Shown here: piece by piece, positions 10,206-20,493 of the stretch
How positions within the stretch are numbered: position 1 is the stretch's first letter
How the letters are laid out: each line of letters starts with the position of its first letter
Source: a virus
Virus record (IMG/VR): IMGVR_UViG_3300030333_007172
Location: 1-64,000 of that record
Length of the DNA: 64,000 nt
Strand: one strand, 5' to 3'
The notes under the pieces: model-generated
The model's input: the letters and a program-made list of their open reading frames with translations, nothing else
What the model was told of the DNA's origin: nothing
Database searches by the model: none
Program-made: the position numbers and the translations under genes

Positions 10206-11736
10206 ATTCCGCTACTCTAAATTTAAATACATATGGTTGCTCAACCCAGGATGAAACACCGTAATCATAAAAAGCGAACTTAAATCCGTATGCATATCCT
10301 GGCTCTAATAGATTCATATCAAAATCGAAATAATTTCCTGAGATATCATGGGACAGCAGAGTGCTTAACTCACTTCCAGTTCCATAAGCGACAGCCTCGT
10401 AGCCATCTAATAACCTATAAACTCGATAAGAGGCACTGTGAACTGTCAAGTTCTCTGGATTAGCATTTGCTATAGTGTAAATAGTTGGGCTCCAGTTTTT
10501 CTTTCTTACATACAAATTAAACCTAGCCGTTTCATTGTTTCTATATTTATCTTTTAAATTTGTAATATTCATATAATAAGTGGGTTCTGTAACAACTTCA
10601 GATGCTCGCATTTCAACTGGCGTAATTGAGCCTGTAAAAAATTCAGTTCGTGTGCCGCCACTACTTGTGTGCCAAACATCAAACAATGTCTGTAAAGGGG
10701 TTGAAGAAGCAGTTATTCCTATAGAGCATGAGTAAATGCCTGTAGAAACATGTCCTCCTGTTAGTGCGGTAGTGCCATCATAAAGAACTAGTTTACTTCC
10801 CGTAGGTGTTGCTGAACCAGAATAAAGATTAACTTTTAAAAGCCCATCTGTTAATCCTGGAATATCTGTGAGACGGCCACGAACATAGTTGTACAAATAT
10901 ATGGTATTAAGATTATCGGCAGCAGGGGCTAAAGAGCTACTATAGTAGAAGTCTCCCCGATCATCTGTAACCCGGTCATCCCACCTAGCTTCTAATACAG
11001 GTCTCTTAAAGAAATATTGTGAACCTCTAGCAAAAAATCTTTTTGTGTAGTAAGACTCGGTTGAGCCATCAAGACGCCAAAGAACACTTCCGCTAGCGCC
11101 AGGATAATCATTTGCTGCAGTAGAAGCAGAAAAATATGCCTCTTGAGATGCCGTAAGTTGAATTCCAACCCCATTATTATCATAAGTTCCTGCAATCCAT
11201 TTTTCAACTAGATCAGAGATATCAATTTTCATGTCCTCAATTCCAGTTGTAAATGTTTGACTATAACTTGGAACACCAGAAGAGGTCAAATAATCTCCTC
11301 CAACTAAATCCCAAGGAATTCCTTTAGAACAAGAAATCCAATTCGCACCAGTGTTTTGATCTACTTGATCTTTGTACCCTTCAAGATCTAATCCTATTCC
11401 CTCTTCCCACGAACGAGAAACTGGATATACCATTAGAGTATAGTTTGTCGGAATTGTTTTTGAACTTTCAGCATCAAAAAGACGCAGGTAAAAGCTAACG
11501 TTTCCACTGGCTGGTAAAGTTCCATTAGTTCGATCTGCAGATATGGAAGCAATAGGAAACTTCACGAGAATTCTAGACAACTCTTGCGAAGATGTTGTTT
11601 CGCGTCCATAAATCGAAAACACTTCCATCACATCTGCTAGTCCAGCGTTTGCGCCTGTACCGCGTGTTTCTAAGTTTGGCTGAAACGCGTTGACGATAGT
11701 AGTATCGGCATCTGCTTTATATCTTTTAATCGCCAT
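10195..11736 (-). CDS. Putative DNRLRE-like virion structural protein
   Basis: A 513-residue protein whose N-terminal ~220 residues resemble DNRLRE-type beta-sandwich domains of surface proteins: a KADADTTI opening, an ILVKFPIASI strand and a YLRLFDAE strand. The C-terminal half is beta-rich and not recognised. The start codon overlaps the stop of the gp6-like gene (TAATG), and its own end overlaps the LamG giant. The position between baseplate wedge and giant fibre-like gene suggests a tail or baseplate-periphery component. The family call is tentative; virion association is inferred from context. Confidence 0.6.
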   Translation of the reverse strand: MAIKRYKADADTTIVNAFQPNLETRGTGANAGLADVMEVFSIYGRETTSSQELSRILVKFPIASISADRTNGTLPASGNVSFYLRLFDAESSKTIPTNYTLMVYPVSRSWEEGIGLDLEGYKDQVDQNTGANWISCSKGIPWDLVGGDYLTSSGVPSYSQTFTTGIEDMKIDISDLVEKWIAGTYDNNGVGIQLTASQEAYFSASTAANDYPGASGSVLWRLDGSTESYYTKRFFARGSQYFFKRPVLEARWDDRVTDDRGDFYYSSSLAPAADNLNTIYLYNYVRGRLTDIPGLTDGLLKVNLYSGSATPTGSKLVLYDGTTALTGGHVSTGIYSCSIGITASSTPLQTLFDVWHTSSGGTRTEFFTGSITPVEMRASEVVTEPTYYMNITNLKDKYRNNETARFNLYVRKKNWSPTIYTIANANPENLTVHSASYRVYRLLDGYEAVAYGTGSELSTLLSHDISGNYFDFDMNLLEPGYAYGFKFAFYDYGVSSWVEQPYVFKFRVAEYEY

Positions 11737-13532
11737 TATCTAACTTTTCCTTGAATATCAGACGTTGGGTATTTAATCTCGAAGATAGCGTTTTTAGGGC
11801 AGATTATATAAGTTCCATCTTGTGAAGTATTGTCGTTAATATCATATGTAACTCCGGAATAATTTCCACCGGCCTTGTTTGTAATCTTAACAGTTACAAC
11901 ATCTAAAACTTCTTGAATATTCTTTAATGTGCTATACACATCAGTCACCATTATTTGTTGTCCAATAAAATATGGGTAAGAATAAGCTACGGCCAAACTA
12001 TTGATGCATTTATTTAACAATGTAAATTTATCTACTCCATCTTTAGCGCGAATAACAAATTCTATTCCAAGATTGATAATATAAGGATCTAAGATATCTA
12101 TAGTATCATTTACCATTCTATATTGGTTTAGCCAAGTTTTTAAATTATTTTTAATAGTTGAGTTACAAGGAGTTAATTTTCCAAATGCATTTTCAGATAT
12201 CACATATACATTTAAATTTCTTTTAAGGGAATCAGGGTCTTTTTGAACCGAACATCTTTTTATAGTTCCAAAGTTACTAGGCATTCTATACACAAGATTT
12301 TCATAGTCAGCTTGCGTTACAGCTCTATTTTGAGTTGGAAATGTATCAATTATTCTTCTTTTCATTTCAGAATTGCTAACACGACCTGCAGAGCCCAGAA
12401 TCGGTCTCTCGTTTACTACCTCTAAAGAATTTTGAACTACTGTTACCGTTGATGGCGTTAGAGAGTTTCGATCTGAGAAAAGATAAGCCGAAGATGCTAC
12501 GCTATTTACTCCTCCTGCTGCGACATTAGAATTTGCCGGATTTGTAATTCGATATACGACTCTTAATGTAGTGTTTGATGGAACAACTCCAAAACTATCG
12601 TTTTTAGAAATTCTAGAGGGATCAAATGTAGTATCTGTTATATAACTTTTTCCAAATACGTTTATAGCAACTTCTTGTGGATCCGCAATTGTGTTTGTTT
12701 CTCCAGACTTTCCGCTTCCAAATTGAATGTACGTAAGTGGTCCTATATTTTCTACAGTGTACTTTCTAGATACTAAAAATGGTCTCATTATAGACGGAAC
12801 ATTGTCGTTCTTATAATTAGAGTTTGTCATTTCACGATATACCATATCTTGAGCTAGATATTCTACCTCATAATACTCATGTCCCTCTCTATCAGTAACA
12901 GAAATAATTTCAGCTATATTAGAATTTGATAATTTTAATCGAAGAAATTTTTGAAAATCTCCCACCTCTATGGTTTCTTGGGCAAATTTGCCAGATACAA
13001 TATTTCCATACGCTTTAATAGCATAGTACGTTGGTGCACCGGAACCCTCATCAACTTGAGACACAATGATGGGATTTCCCGGCTCATTGAAATCTACATT
13101 TTCAGTTAAAACAAACGTTAGTCCTGTGGCTGAATTAAATTGTGTACCCCTCTGTAAAACTGGAATATAGTTAGAGTCCGGTCCCATGCCTGTGGGGCTA
13201 GCCGGCACATTAATATAGAGAGCGACTTCCCCATAAGTCGAAGACCTGCCTTTGGATTTATAGCCTAAAATCCTTCCGTGTCTTACAATATTGCTTGTTT
13301 GAAAAGCTGTGTCTAGAAAACATTCGTTAACATTATAATCTAAATAGAATGAAAGCTGGTCGCCAACATAGGCCACTGCATCTAACATCAAACTTCCAAA
13401 AGAGCCTTCACTAAAATCTTGAAACGTGTCGGGGTAAAATCTCTCGGCAATTTGTAACAAATCATTTTTAATAGAGGCATAATCTCTACTGGTGTAATCA
13501 ATAGGGACAATTTTTTCTTGGTCGTTTGGCAT
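11736..13532 (-). CDS. 6: Baseplate wedge protein, gp6-like (Baseplate J family)
   Basis: At 598 residues this has the hallmark N terminus of T4 gp6-like wedge proteins: a DYTSRDYASIKNDLL segment, then SFGSLMLDAVAYVGDQLSFY and a NECFLDTA motif within the first 75 residues. In T4, gp6 dimers form the inner ring of the baseplate wedge and hold the other wedge proteins. The gene sits directly downstream of the gp25-like gene (17-base gap), the same pairing seen in T4-like phages. A weak SD (AAGGACA) lies about 13 bases upstream. The central domain matches the Baseplate_J pattern. Confidence 0.9.
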   Translation of the reverse strand: MPNDQEKIVPIDYTSRDYASIKNDLLQIAERFYPDTFQDFSEGSFGSLMLDAVAYVGDQLSFYLDYNVNECFLDTAFQTSNIVRHGRILGYKSKGRSSTYGEVALYINVPASPTGMGPDSNYIPVLQRGTQFNSATGLTFVLTENVDFNEPGNPIIVSQVDEGSGAPTYYAIKAYGNIVSGKFAQETIEVGDFQKFLRLKLSNSNIAEIISVTDREGHEYYEVEYLAQDMVYREMTNSNYKNDNVPSIMRPFLVSRKYTVENIGPLTYIQFGSGKSGETNTIADPQEVAINVFGKSYITDTTFDPSRISKNDSFGVVPSNTTLRVVYRITNPANSNVAAGGVNSVASSAYLFSDRNSLTPSTVTVVQNSLEVVNERPILGSAGRVSNSEMKRRIIDTFPTQNRAVTQADYENLVYRMPSNFGTIKRCSVQKDPDSLKRNLNVYVISENAFGKLTPCNSTIKNNLKTWLNQYRMVNDTIDILDPYIINLGIEFVIRAKDGVDKFTLLNKCINSLAVAYSYPYFIGQQIMVTDVYSTLKNIQEVLDVVTVKITNKAGGNYSGVTYDINDNTSQDGTYIICPKNAIFEIKYPTSDIQGKVR

Positions 13533-13549
13533 TATAATGTGTCCTTAGT

Positions 13550-13918
13550 TTAAATAGTTAAATCCAACAAATCTGCTACTCCTATTGATGGGATGGAATA
13601 ACTAATCTTCATTTCCATTCTATTCAAATCGGGTTCACTAGATGTAAAATCAATATTATTAACTTTAATATATGGCATATATAGCTCAACTTGTTCATTT
13701 ATTTTTGCAATTATCTTGCTTTGTGTGGATTCTCCATAAAGACTAAACAAGTATGTTTTTAGGCCCACTCCATATGAAGGTATCATAACTCTTTCGCCAG
13801 GTGCCGTTAATAACAGCATTTTAAAATTTTGTCTAGTTAGACTTTTAAAAGTTTTTATTTGTGCAAATCCATCTATACTACTATAGGTTAAGGGTAACTT
13901 GGTTGATAACGAGGCCAT
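13550..13918 (-). CDS. 25: Baseplate wedge protein, gp25-like
   Basis: This 122-residue protein matches the GPW_gp25 family in length and pattern: an LTRQNFKMLLLTAPGERVM stretch (T4 gp25-type LL.T..GER core) followed by PSYGVGLKTYLF and a C-terminal beta region. gp25 is a sheath-initiator component of contractile tail baseplates, joining wedge and sheath. A strong SD (AAAGGAG) lies 7-8 bases upstream. It lies between the 2178-residue structural gene and gp6, as expected for a contractile-tail module. Confidence 0.92.
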   Translation of the reverse strand: MASLSTKLPLTYSSIDGFAQIKTFKSLTRQNFKMLLLTAPGERVMIPSYGVGLKTYLFSLYGESTQSKIIAKINEQVELYMPYIKVNNIDFTSSEPDLNRMEMKISYSIPSIGVADLLDLTI

Positions 13919-13942
13919 ATAAAACTCCTTTAATTTATATAA

Positions 13943-16900
13943 TTATGTGTCAGATTCTTCTTTAGTGCACAAAACACCATTAGCATTATAAGGATTAGGT
14001 CGTAATTTTCGACGTTTGTACCAGGGAACCACTTCAAATCCGGGCGCCGGAGCAAAAACTTTTCGTAAATTTTGTATTTTTACAGCGCCGGGCTTGCTGG
14101 TTTTTGATACTAATGGATCTCCTGGCTTAAAGTCGCGGGACTCATAATAGGACATAAACAACTTTCTTATTCGTCTTCTTACGTTTACCAAAGTTTCTTT
14201 ATCCCATTTATCCCAATGTAAGCTCCCCCAGTTCCAAAAAGCGTATCCTTTTTCTTTGCGATCTTCTCGCGAGGCCCAACCTTCGCTACCGTAAATAGTT
14301 GTTGTTTCTATTGACTCGCCGGTTTGTGGATCAATTTCGGTTGTTGTTTGTGCTTTGGCGCCTGGTTTATCGTTTAGGTTATCACTTTCATAAGCGCCCG
14401 AAGGAACTGTTACTTCTCCAATAGATGACAAAAATGACATATCGCAATAAATAGCCATAAAAGAAGTAATTTTATTAATTGGAAAAATGAACTGAGTAAT
14501 TGTTTTAAACATAGGATCATCACACAGCTTATTAATCAAACATAGCAATAATTTACTATTCCCTTCTAAAGCTTGCATTTGTTGGCATTTAACATCTAGA
14601 GCATCGATCTCTACTTGAGCTATAGTTTTTTTAGTGTTGTCTGGGAACAGCAATGACATTCTTAAGCCATAACGAACTCCTAATTGTCCTGTTAAAAATT
14701 CTTCATTTGTTGCGCTCGATCTAAATAATTCTAGGGTGCCAGGAAAATGATCTGATATATTATCGCTTGGCTCACCGGTGGCGCGCACCATTTCTACTCC
14801 CTCGCTGGGGCTCATTACAGTTTCGTTTACTTTGATAAATTTTTCTATTACAAATGGTCGCGAGGAAATTTGAGTTACATCTGGCGTATGTGGGTAGCTA
14901 TAGACATCTCCGATGGGTACCGAAATTTTATTTACAAAAGGATTTAAAACATCGTGTTCTTCTTGCATGTGTTCTTCTCCAGTCATATAAATTTTATTTC
15001 CATCATCATCTATATGAATATGATAGTATCCTACATACACATCTCCTAAATTAAGTCCTGAGTTGGGGTTTCTAACTTCTGCTACTGACAGTTCGCCGCC
15101 TGTTGTATATAAATACTCATTTTCGTCAGTGATCCCAATTTGTGAAGTTTCTTCAACTATTTCTTTATCTAAGTCTAGATTTTCACCACCTTGAACAAAT
15201 TTATTAAGAAAGTAATAGTCTAAACGATTATAAGTCGGCTCTATTCCTAAAGTTTTAATATTATTTAAAAACTTATCTCCCATGTAATTTAATTGTTCTA
15301 CGACTAAATCTTTAAAAACTAATTTTGCTTGTTCTTCAGTTCTTTTTACTGCTTCAAAAACTTTTTCTTCTTTAAACAGTCTTAGTCCTTTGGTTTTGTT
15401 AAATTTACGAGTCCATGGCTCGTCTCCTATCTCTATTGCGTCTTTTAAAGATCTTTCAGTATAGAAAGGATACAACTGCTGTGCGCTGTTCAGCGCATCA
15501 CATGCTTCAATTGCTTCCGCACTAGGGTTTATTAAGTCTCCATCATCGGCCCGGCGAGCAAACGTTTGTACTGCTTGCTCTAAAAAAGCATACCAAAATT
15601 CATTTTGTTTAAAAAGGGCAGAAGAATCTTTTAATCCTTCCTCTATTACTTCTATAATGTAACCAGCATATAAGGCTCCAAAATTTGTTTTAAAATCAGG
15701 CTTAAAAGTTAAAAAGGCGGGTAGTGCTTTCATAATATGCGTGCTAATAAATATCCTTAAGGTGGCTGTGATTAGTCCGTCAATTCCTGCTTTCGAATAT
15801 CTTTCTAAAATACGATTGTATGGTACTTCTAAGACACACTCAGGATCCGACGCCAGTCTTTCATCTTCCGGTACGTTTTTATAAACTTCTTGAATTCTTT
15901 CTTCTATATCATCAAAATCAACAAAATCTGCCTCTCGGGGCTTGCAAGGTCCGATATCCGGAAACATTGCTTTAATCATCGCCAACCAGCCTGTATCTTG
16001 TATCGGATGAATATAAAATGGCGGACTAAGATAGCTACCTCCATAATCATCTGGACTTAGATAAATCACTCTGGCGTCTTCACCATTAATATATTGGTCA
16101 TAGCTAACTCCTAAAATACGATCCGAGTTTTTAAGTTTTCGAAATCCTCCGTTTTCTTCATCTTCAACCATGGCATCATAGTAGGGTGTTCCTGCGGGGG
16201 ATGTGGTTTGTCCCTCGGTAACGACATATTCAAAATCTTCTTCGCTTAAATCATCAAAGCCAGCGCCAAATAAAAACGGATCTTCTCTCGATAGCATGTC
16301 GTTGCGTAAGGTATCCATGGCGTAGCTCATAAAATTGTTATATACGCCTTTAAGTGATGTGATTTGATCGCTGTTTAATTGCTCAACGTTCATTTTGTCC
16401 ATCAAGTCCATCAAGAACAATACTTGAGAGGGAGTTGTTGTGGCCTTAGCAAGCGACTCTTGATACCTTTCAAAACTCGTGCTACCCCATACAGTGTCTG
16501 TTAAATGCCAAGGCTCTTGTACTAAAAATTCATATCGTAGCTCAGATTGAATTTCTTGATCATTAGTTGCGTCTGTTGTGGATTCTAGTTTTCTCCAAGT
16601 TCTCCATTTGTCATCTGGTTGGGCAAGATTAAGTAGCTCATATATCGATACACGTGCGTTATTTCCCGGACGGTTTGCGTAACCCGAAGAGGCGCCTTGA
16701 TTTTGAACTTGATGTAAATCACTAGTAAATAAATTAAATTCATACCCAGTTTTCCACGCATACCCTGCTGTTGGCTGTTGACCCGCATTATTATCATGAA
16801 AAGTGAGACTAGCATCGGGAGAAGCTTTTCTACCTTCAATCCGAGTAATAACAGCACCATCCTCCCCATCAACTTTTACCGTATAGTCGGTTGTATATGT

Positions 16901-19900
16901 GACATTGTAGTCAGGAATATCTAACTTAAGTAAATTAACATTTTGAGGCGCATACCAAGTATCCATTCCTGCATCTTTAAATGATTGATATGAAGTTTGG
17001 AGTGGCTGCCAATCGTTTGTATATGAAAAGCTTAAAGAAGCATTGGATAGTTCTGTTCTAAGCCACTCCGCAACATAGTAGGGCAATCCTCCCATTTGAA
17101 TATTTGTAGGCGGAGGATTCATAAAATAAGCAAAAAGATCTCCAGCTGGGGGGCTTGACACTTCAGTGAAAAAATCTACATAACCACCAAAAGGAAAATT
17201 TTCTTTTCTTACATGTACGGAATATGGATATCCGTTTGTATCCGACAGAACTAAGTTAAAAAATCCCCAGTCACTTTCAAACGGTCCAGTACCCAACATA
17301 TCTGTCGCGTAATCAATTTTTAAAGTATCTAAGTCTCCTCCAAGGGCCGAGCCAGCAACCGCTGCAGCTTCATCAGTCATAAAAGGCACGATTCCATTAT
17401 CACATCCGGGATCGGATACTACCGGTGGCATATCCATTCCAGAAGTAGGATTTTGAGCTATATTTGCGGCATCTGCAAGTTCATCAGCCTTATCTTCTAA
17501 TTGCGAATCACACATCTTCTGTATTTGTCTTTCAGTTGCACGATGCTGCAGCATGTTTTGACGGTAATTACAAAATTCTTGTATTTTATCAGGGGAAAGG
17601 CACAAGTTTGGATTAGCCGGCAATTGATCCCCAGGGGGCAGCCTTTCAAGAAAGTCTCTCATATCTGCTTTAGCAGAAGGAGGAAGAACGTTGCCCATAT
17701 CTTTAAAAAAGTTTTTAACAGAATTTTTGTCATTTAAACCAGTTTGAAATTTTGGATATTCTTTTAAAACTTCTTCTGTTGAGTCTAGAAATTCATCAGA
17801 AGGTTCTCCTAAGAAAGCTTCTACCATTTCTTTTCTTGTTACTGCTGAAGATAAATCTTCTGCAAAATTTATAATCTCTGCTTCGTTCGACATCGAAGTG
17901 GAGGTTCCAGTTCCCAAGTTAGAGACTAAATCAGTAATAGCTCTTGATACATCGTTTGCATCGCTATCTGGACCACATAAATGTTCTTTTACTACATTGG
18001 CGAATGTATCTCGACTGTTTAATCCTTGTCCATCAATTAAAATTGGAAGGCCCATTTCAACAGCTTTGCAGGCTGCATTTCCTAGCATAGTGCACATTTT
18101 AACCATTAATTTTTGTAACATTTCTACAATTGCTGTTTGGAGTGCGATTGATACACCATCCCATGTAACACTCCATATATCTCTTGCTTTTGGAATCCAG
18201 CCGTAAGGATTTTGTATAACAGGAAAATAAATGTCGCCAGGATTTCTACAAAATGGAATCTGTATGTCTTTAATCCAATCAGTAAATGTGGGATCTAAAA
18301 CTGGGGGTCTAGGACAATCACCAAGAGCTAAAATTCTTTTCATTATTTGACCACCGGGCATTTTTTCTAATCTATTTAAAAGACTAAATGGATCCGCGAA
18401 ATAATGATCAAGCAAAGCTTGAACATAAGCTTCAAATACATAATTGTTATTTAATGTTGAACCTCTTCCAGTTAAAGTTTCTGCTAAAGTTTTTCTCTGT
18501 CCACTATATAGCTGCAGCTGTGATGGAGTCATATATCTAGTGTCGCCAGGATCCTCTCTTTCGCCACTACCTTCAGGGGCTACATTATCAAAATCTGGTG
18601 TTGTGTCGACAAGCTCTTGTGTCGGCTCGTTTCCTAAACGCCAAAAAGGTTTCATATTAGATAAGTTAATAGGAATCAAAGGGGTTCCTTCTGTGTTTAA
18701 ATTAGACGCTGTGTCTGACACTGACTGCATCCTGCCTCCATTTTTGAAGACATCACCACTGGCTATCTTTCGTTTTGCCAAATCATGTAAGCGAGCCTGA
18801 TCTGACGGGGGCAATCCTAAAAATAAGCTATCAAAATTTTCCCACGACATGCCTCGCAATGTAGCTTCTAAAATTTTACTCATGGCCTCTTCTAAAGGCA
18901 ATTGCTTCATTATACAGTTGGTCATTTCTAAAGCTAAAGCAGTAAAGCCACACAACTTTAGATCACTAAAAACATTAGCGTAAAATTCTTGTAAATTTGG
19001 CGGAGGACCACCTTGAGAAAGACTACCTAACATTACTGTACAAAAGTCTCTTTGCTCAATAAGCTCTGCAAAAGCTTGCTCTTCTGCAAAGGCGAAGAAA
19101 TTTTTATTTTTCTCTCCTTGAGGCGCTTGTGGGTCAAAAACAATTCCAATGTTGGTCCTTTCTTCGGTTTCTTCTCCTAAAGATTTTTTACATATATTTT
19201 TATGAAATTGATAAGCAATAGCATCAACCATACCAAAAGCATCATCTAATAGATCTTGACCCAGCTGTTTTCCTTGATCGCTTAAAATTTTTCCTACACA
19301 ACTTAGTGCTTTGTCGCCATCAGATGCCTCAGCATCAGCATGTCCAAAATTAACTTTTTCTACTATTGCCGGATATGTATAGGTTTTCATAAACTCTATC
19401 CACGGGCTTGGTGTTCTTGCAGTAAGGTCAGATGACATTTTGGACAATTTAGATAAATAACCCATTATAGTAGAATTTTTATAAGGATCTTTTTGTAAAA
19501 GATATTTTAACTGCGCTATATCGTAACTTTTTGGTTTAAGTCCGCAAGTTTCTGTCCATACCCGCAAGCTTAATAGCTGATAGCTGTTATTAAAATTAAA
19601 TTCTAATTTGCTAACTCTATCATTACTCCAGCTCCAAGTGCCGCCAATATTGCCCGTAATATTCATACCTTTTTTATTAAGCCACGCGTCTAGTTCGTTG
19701 AGAACTGATAGCATCAATGACTGTCCTATCCCCCAGTGTCCGTAGCCTTCGAAGCTAAAAACTTTTTGGGTGCTATCAAAAACAAGATTACCTTTATCAA
19801 TTGCTCTATATACTTTGTAATATCCGTTGTACAAGTACAAGCCTTGAGAAACTATTCTAATATTATCTACTAAATCTTGAGCTAGAATCGTAGTGGTATA

Positions 19901-20479
19901 GGCTACTTGCAAGCTTTCTTTGCTGGCAGTTTTTATATTGCCGGCCTTAGCTATATTATCAGAAGTATCTTCTTCGGAAGTTAATATTTCTTCAGATTCT
20001 TCAGCATCGGGAAGTGTATTAAAAACCTCGTACGGAACCGAATATAATAATTTAACTTTAGAAAATGGACGGACATCTAAATCATATTTAGTAAATTCTA
20101 TCGCTTCTCTAACAAGAGATCTAGTTTCAGTTGAGTCTTTTTTGTTGAAGCCAAAAAACAAAGACGACATAGCTTCCTCTATGTAAGAAAGAAAGATCCC
20201 TGCGACATACTCGTCTTCTGCAAGTGGTGTAGTGTGGCTTACGTTTGGTGGATATAGAACAGTTTCCTTAGTGGTTATTGTAGTTTGGTACATACAAATT
20301 TTGCCATTTAACCACGGATCATCAGCAGCTTGAGTGCGCCAACTAGGCACAGGAGCGTTCGGGCTTGGAGTGCAAGAAGGACACTTCTTAGCTGCGGGAG
20401 TATCTATGATGTCATCGCAATGATCCGCAAGAAGGTTGCCATCCGTATCTTGATATTTTAAAAATTTAGATTCGGCCAT
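13943..20479 (-). CDS. 2178-residue putative baseplate/tail structural protein
   Basis: A very long single open frame with no domain I recognise. The N terminus carries clustered cysteines including a CPSC pair near residue 33, and further cysteines recur through the protein. Long stretches look alpha-helical and acidic, alternating with beta-rich, Tyr/Gly-rich parts. It lies between the hub-like genes and gp25/gp6 in a continuous minus-strand run, so a role in the baseplate or tail is inferred. The SD is weak (GAG, about 9 bases upstream). No tape-measure-like repeat, protease or lysozyme motif was seen. Confidence 0.7.
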   Translation of the reverse strand: MAESKFLKYQDTDGNLLADHCDDIIDTPAAKKCPSCTPSPNAPVPSWRTQAADDPWLNGKICMYQTTITTKETVLYPPNVSHTTPLAEDEYVAGIFLSYIEEAMSSLFFGFNKKDSTETRSLVREAIEFTKYDLDVRPFSKVKLLYSVPYEVFNTLPDAEESEEILTSEEDTSDNIAKAGNIKTASKESLQVAYTTTILAQDLVDNIRIVSQGLYLYNGYYKVYRAIDKGNLVFDSTQKVFSFEGYGHWGIGQSLMLSVLNELDAWLNKKGMNITGNIGGTWSWSNDRVSKLEFNFNNSYQLLSLRVWTETCGLKPKSYDIAQLKYLLQKDPYKNSTIMGYLSKLSKMSSDLTARTPSPWIEFMKTYTYPAIVEKVNFGHADAEASDGDKALSCVGKILSDQGKQLGQDLLDDAFGMVDAIAYQFHKNICKKSLGEETEERTNIGIVFDPQAPQGEKNKNFFAFAEEQAFAELIEQRDFCTVMLGSLSQGGPPPNLQEFYANVFSDLKLCGFTALALEMTNCIMKQLPLEEAMSKILEATLRGMSWENFDSLFLGLPPSDQARLHDLAKRKIASGDVFKNGGRMQSVSDTASNLNTEGTPLIPINLSNMKPFWRLGNEPTQELVDTTPDFDNVAPEGSGEREDPGDTRYMTPSQLQLYSGQRKTLAETLTGRGSTLNNNYVFEAYVQALLDHYFADPFSLLNRLEKMPGGQIMKRILALGDCPRPPVLDPTFTDWIKDIQIPFCRNPGDIYFPVIQNPYGWIPKARDIWSVTWDGVSIALQTAIVEMLQKLMVKMCTMLGNAACKAVEMGLPILIDGQGLNSRDTFANVVKEHLCGPDSDANDVSRAITDLVSNLGTGTSTSMSNEAEIINFAEDLSSAVTRKEMVEAFLGEPSDEFLDSTEEVLKEYPKFQTGLNDKNSVKNFFKDMGNVLPPSAKADMRDFLERLPPGDQLPANPNLCLSPDKIQEFCNYRQNMLQHRATERQIQKMCDSQLEDKADELADAANIAQNPTSGMDMPPVVSDPGCDNGIVPFMTDEAAAVAGSALGGDLDTLKIDYATDMLGTGPFESDWGFFNLVLSDTNGYPYSVHVRKENFPFGGYVDFFTEVSSPPAGDLFAYFMNPPPTNIQMGGLPYYVAEWLRTELSNASLSFSYTNDWQPLQTSYQSFKDAGMDTWYAPQNVNLLKLDIPDYNVTYTTDYTVKVDGEDGAVITRIEGRKASPDASLTFHDNNAGQQPTAGYAWKTGYEFNLFTSDLHQVQNQGASSGYANRPGNNARVSIYELLNLAQPDDKWRTWRKLESTTDATNDQEIQSELRYEFLVQEPWHLTDTVWGSTSFERYQESLAKATTTPSQVLFLMDLMDKMNVEQLNSDQITSLKGVYNNFMSYAMDTLRNDMLSREDPFLFGAGFDDLSEEDFEYVVTEGQTTSPAGTPYYDAMVEDEENGGFRKLKNSDRILGVSYDQYINGEDARVIYLSPDDYGGSYLSPPFYIHPIQDTGWLAMIKAMFPDIGPCKPREADFVDFDDIEERIQEVYKNVPEDERLASDPECVLEVPYNRILERYSKAGIDGLITATLRIFISTHIMKALPAFLTFKPDFKTNFGALYAGYIIEVIEEGLKDSSALFKQNEFWYAFLEQAVQTFARRADDGDLINPSAEAIEACDALNSAQQLYPFYTERSLKDAIEIGDEPWTRKFNKTKGLRLFKEEKVFEAVKRTEEQAKLVFKDLVVEQLNYMGDKFLNNIKTLGIEPTYNRLDYYFLNKFVQGGENLDLDKEIVEETSQIGITDENEYLYTTGGELSVAEVRNPNSGLNLGDVYVGYYHIHIDDDGNKIYMTGEEHMQEEHDVLNPFVNKISVPIGDVYSYPHTPDVTQISSRPFVIEKFIKVNETVMSPSEGVEMVRATGEPSDNISDHFPGTLELFRSSATNEEFLTGQLGVRYGLRMSLLFPDNTKKTIAQVEIDALDVKCQQMQALEGNSKLLLCLINKLCDDPMFKTITQFIFPINKITSFMAIYCDMSFLSSIGEVTVPSGAYESDNLNDKPGAKAQTTTEIDPQTGESIETTTIYGSEGWASREDRKEKGYAFWNWGSLHWDKWDKETLVNVRRRIRKLFMSYYESRDFKPGDPLVSKTSKPGAVKIQNLRKVFAPAPGFEVVPWYKRRKLRPNPYNANGVLCTKEESDT

Positions 20480-20493
20480 GTTGTACTCTATAA

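Noticed and set aside
13943-20479. Plus-strand frames such as 17501-17737 and 18444-18800
   Set aside because: They are antisense to the 2178-residue gene and lack coding character.
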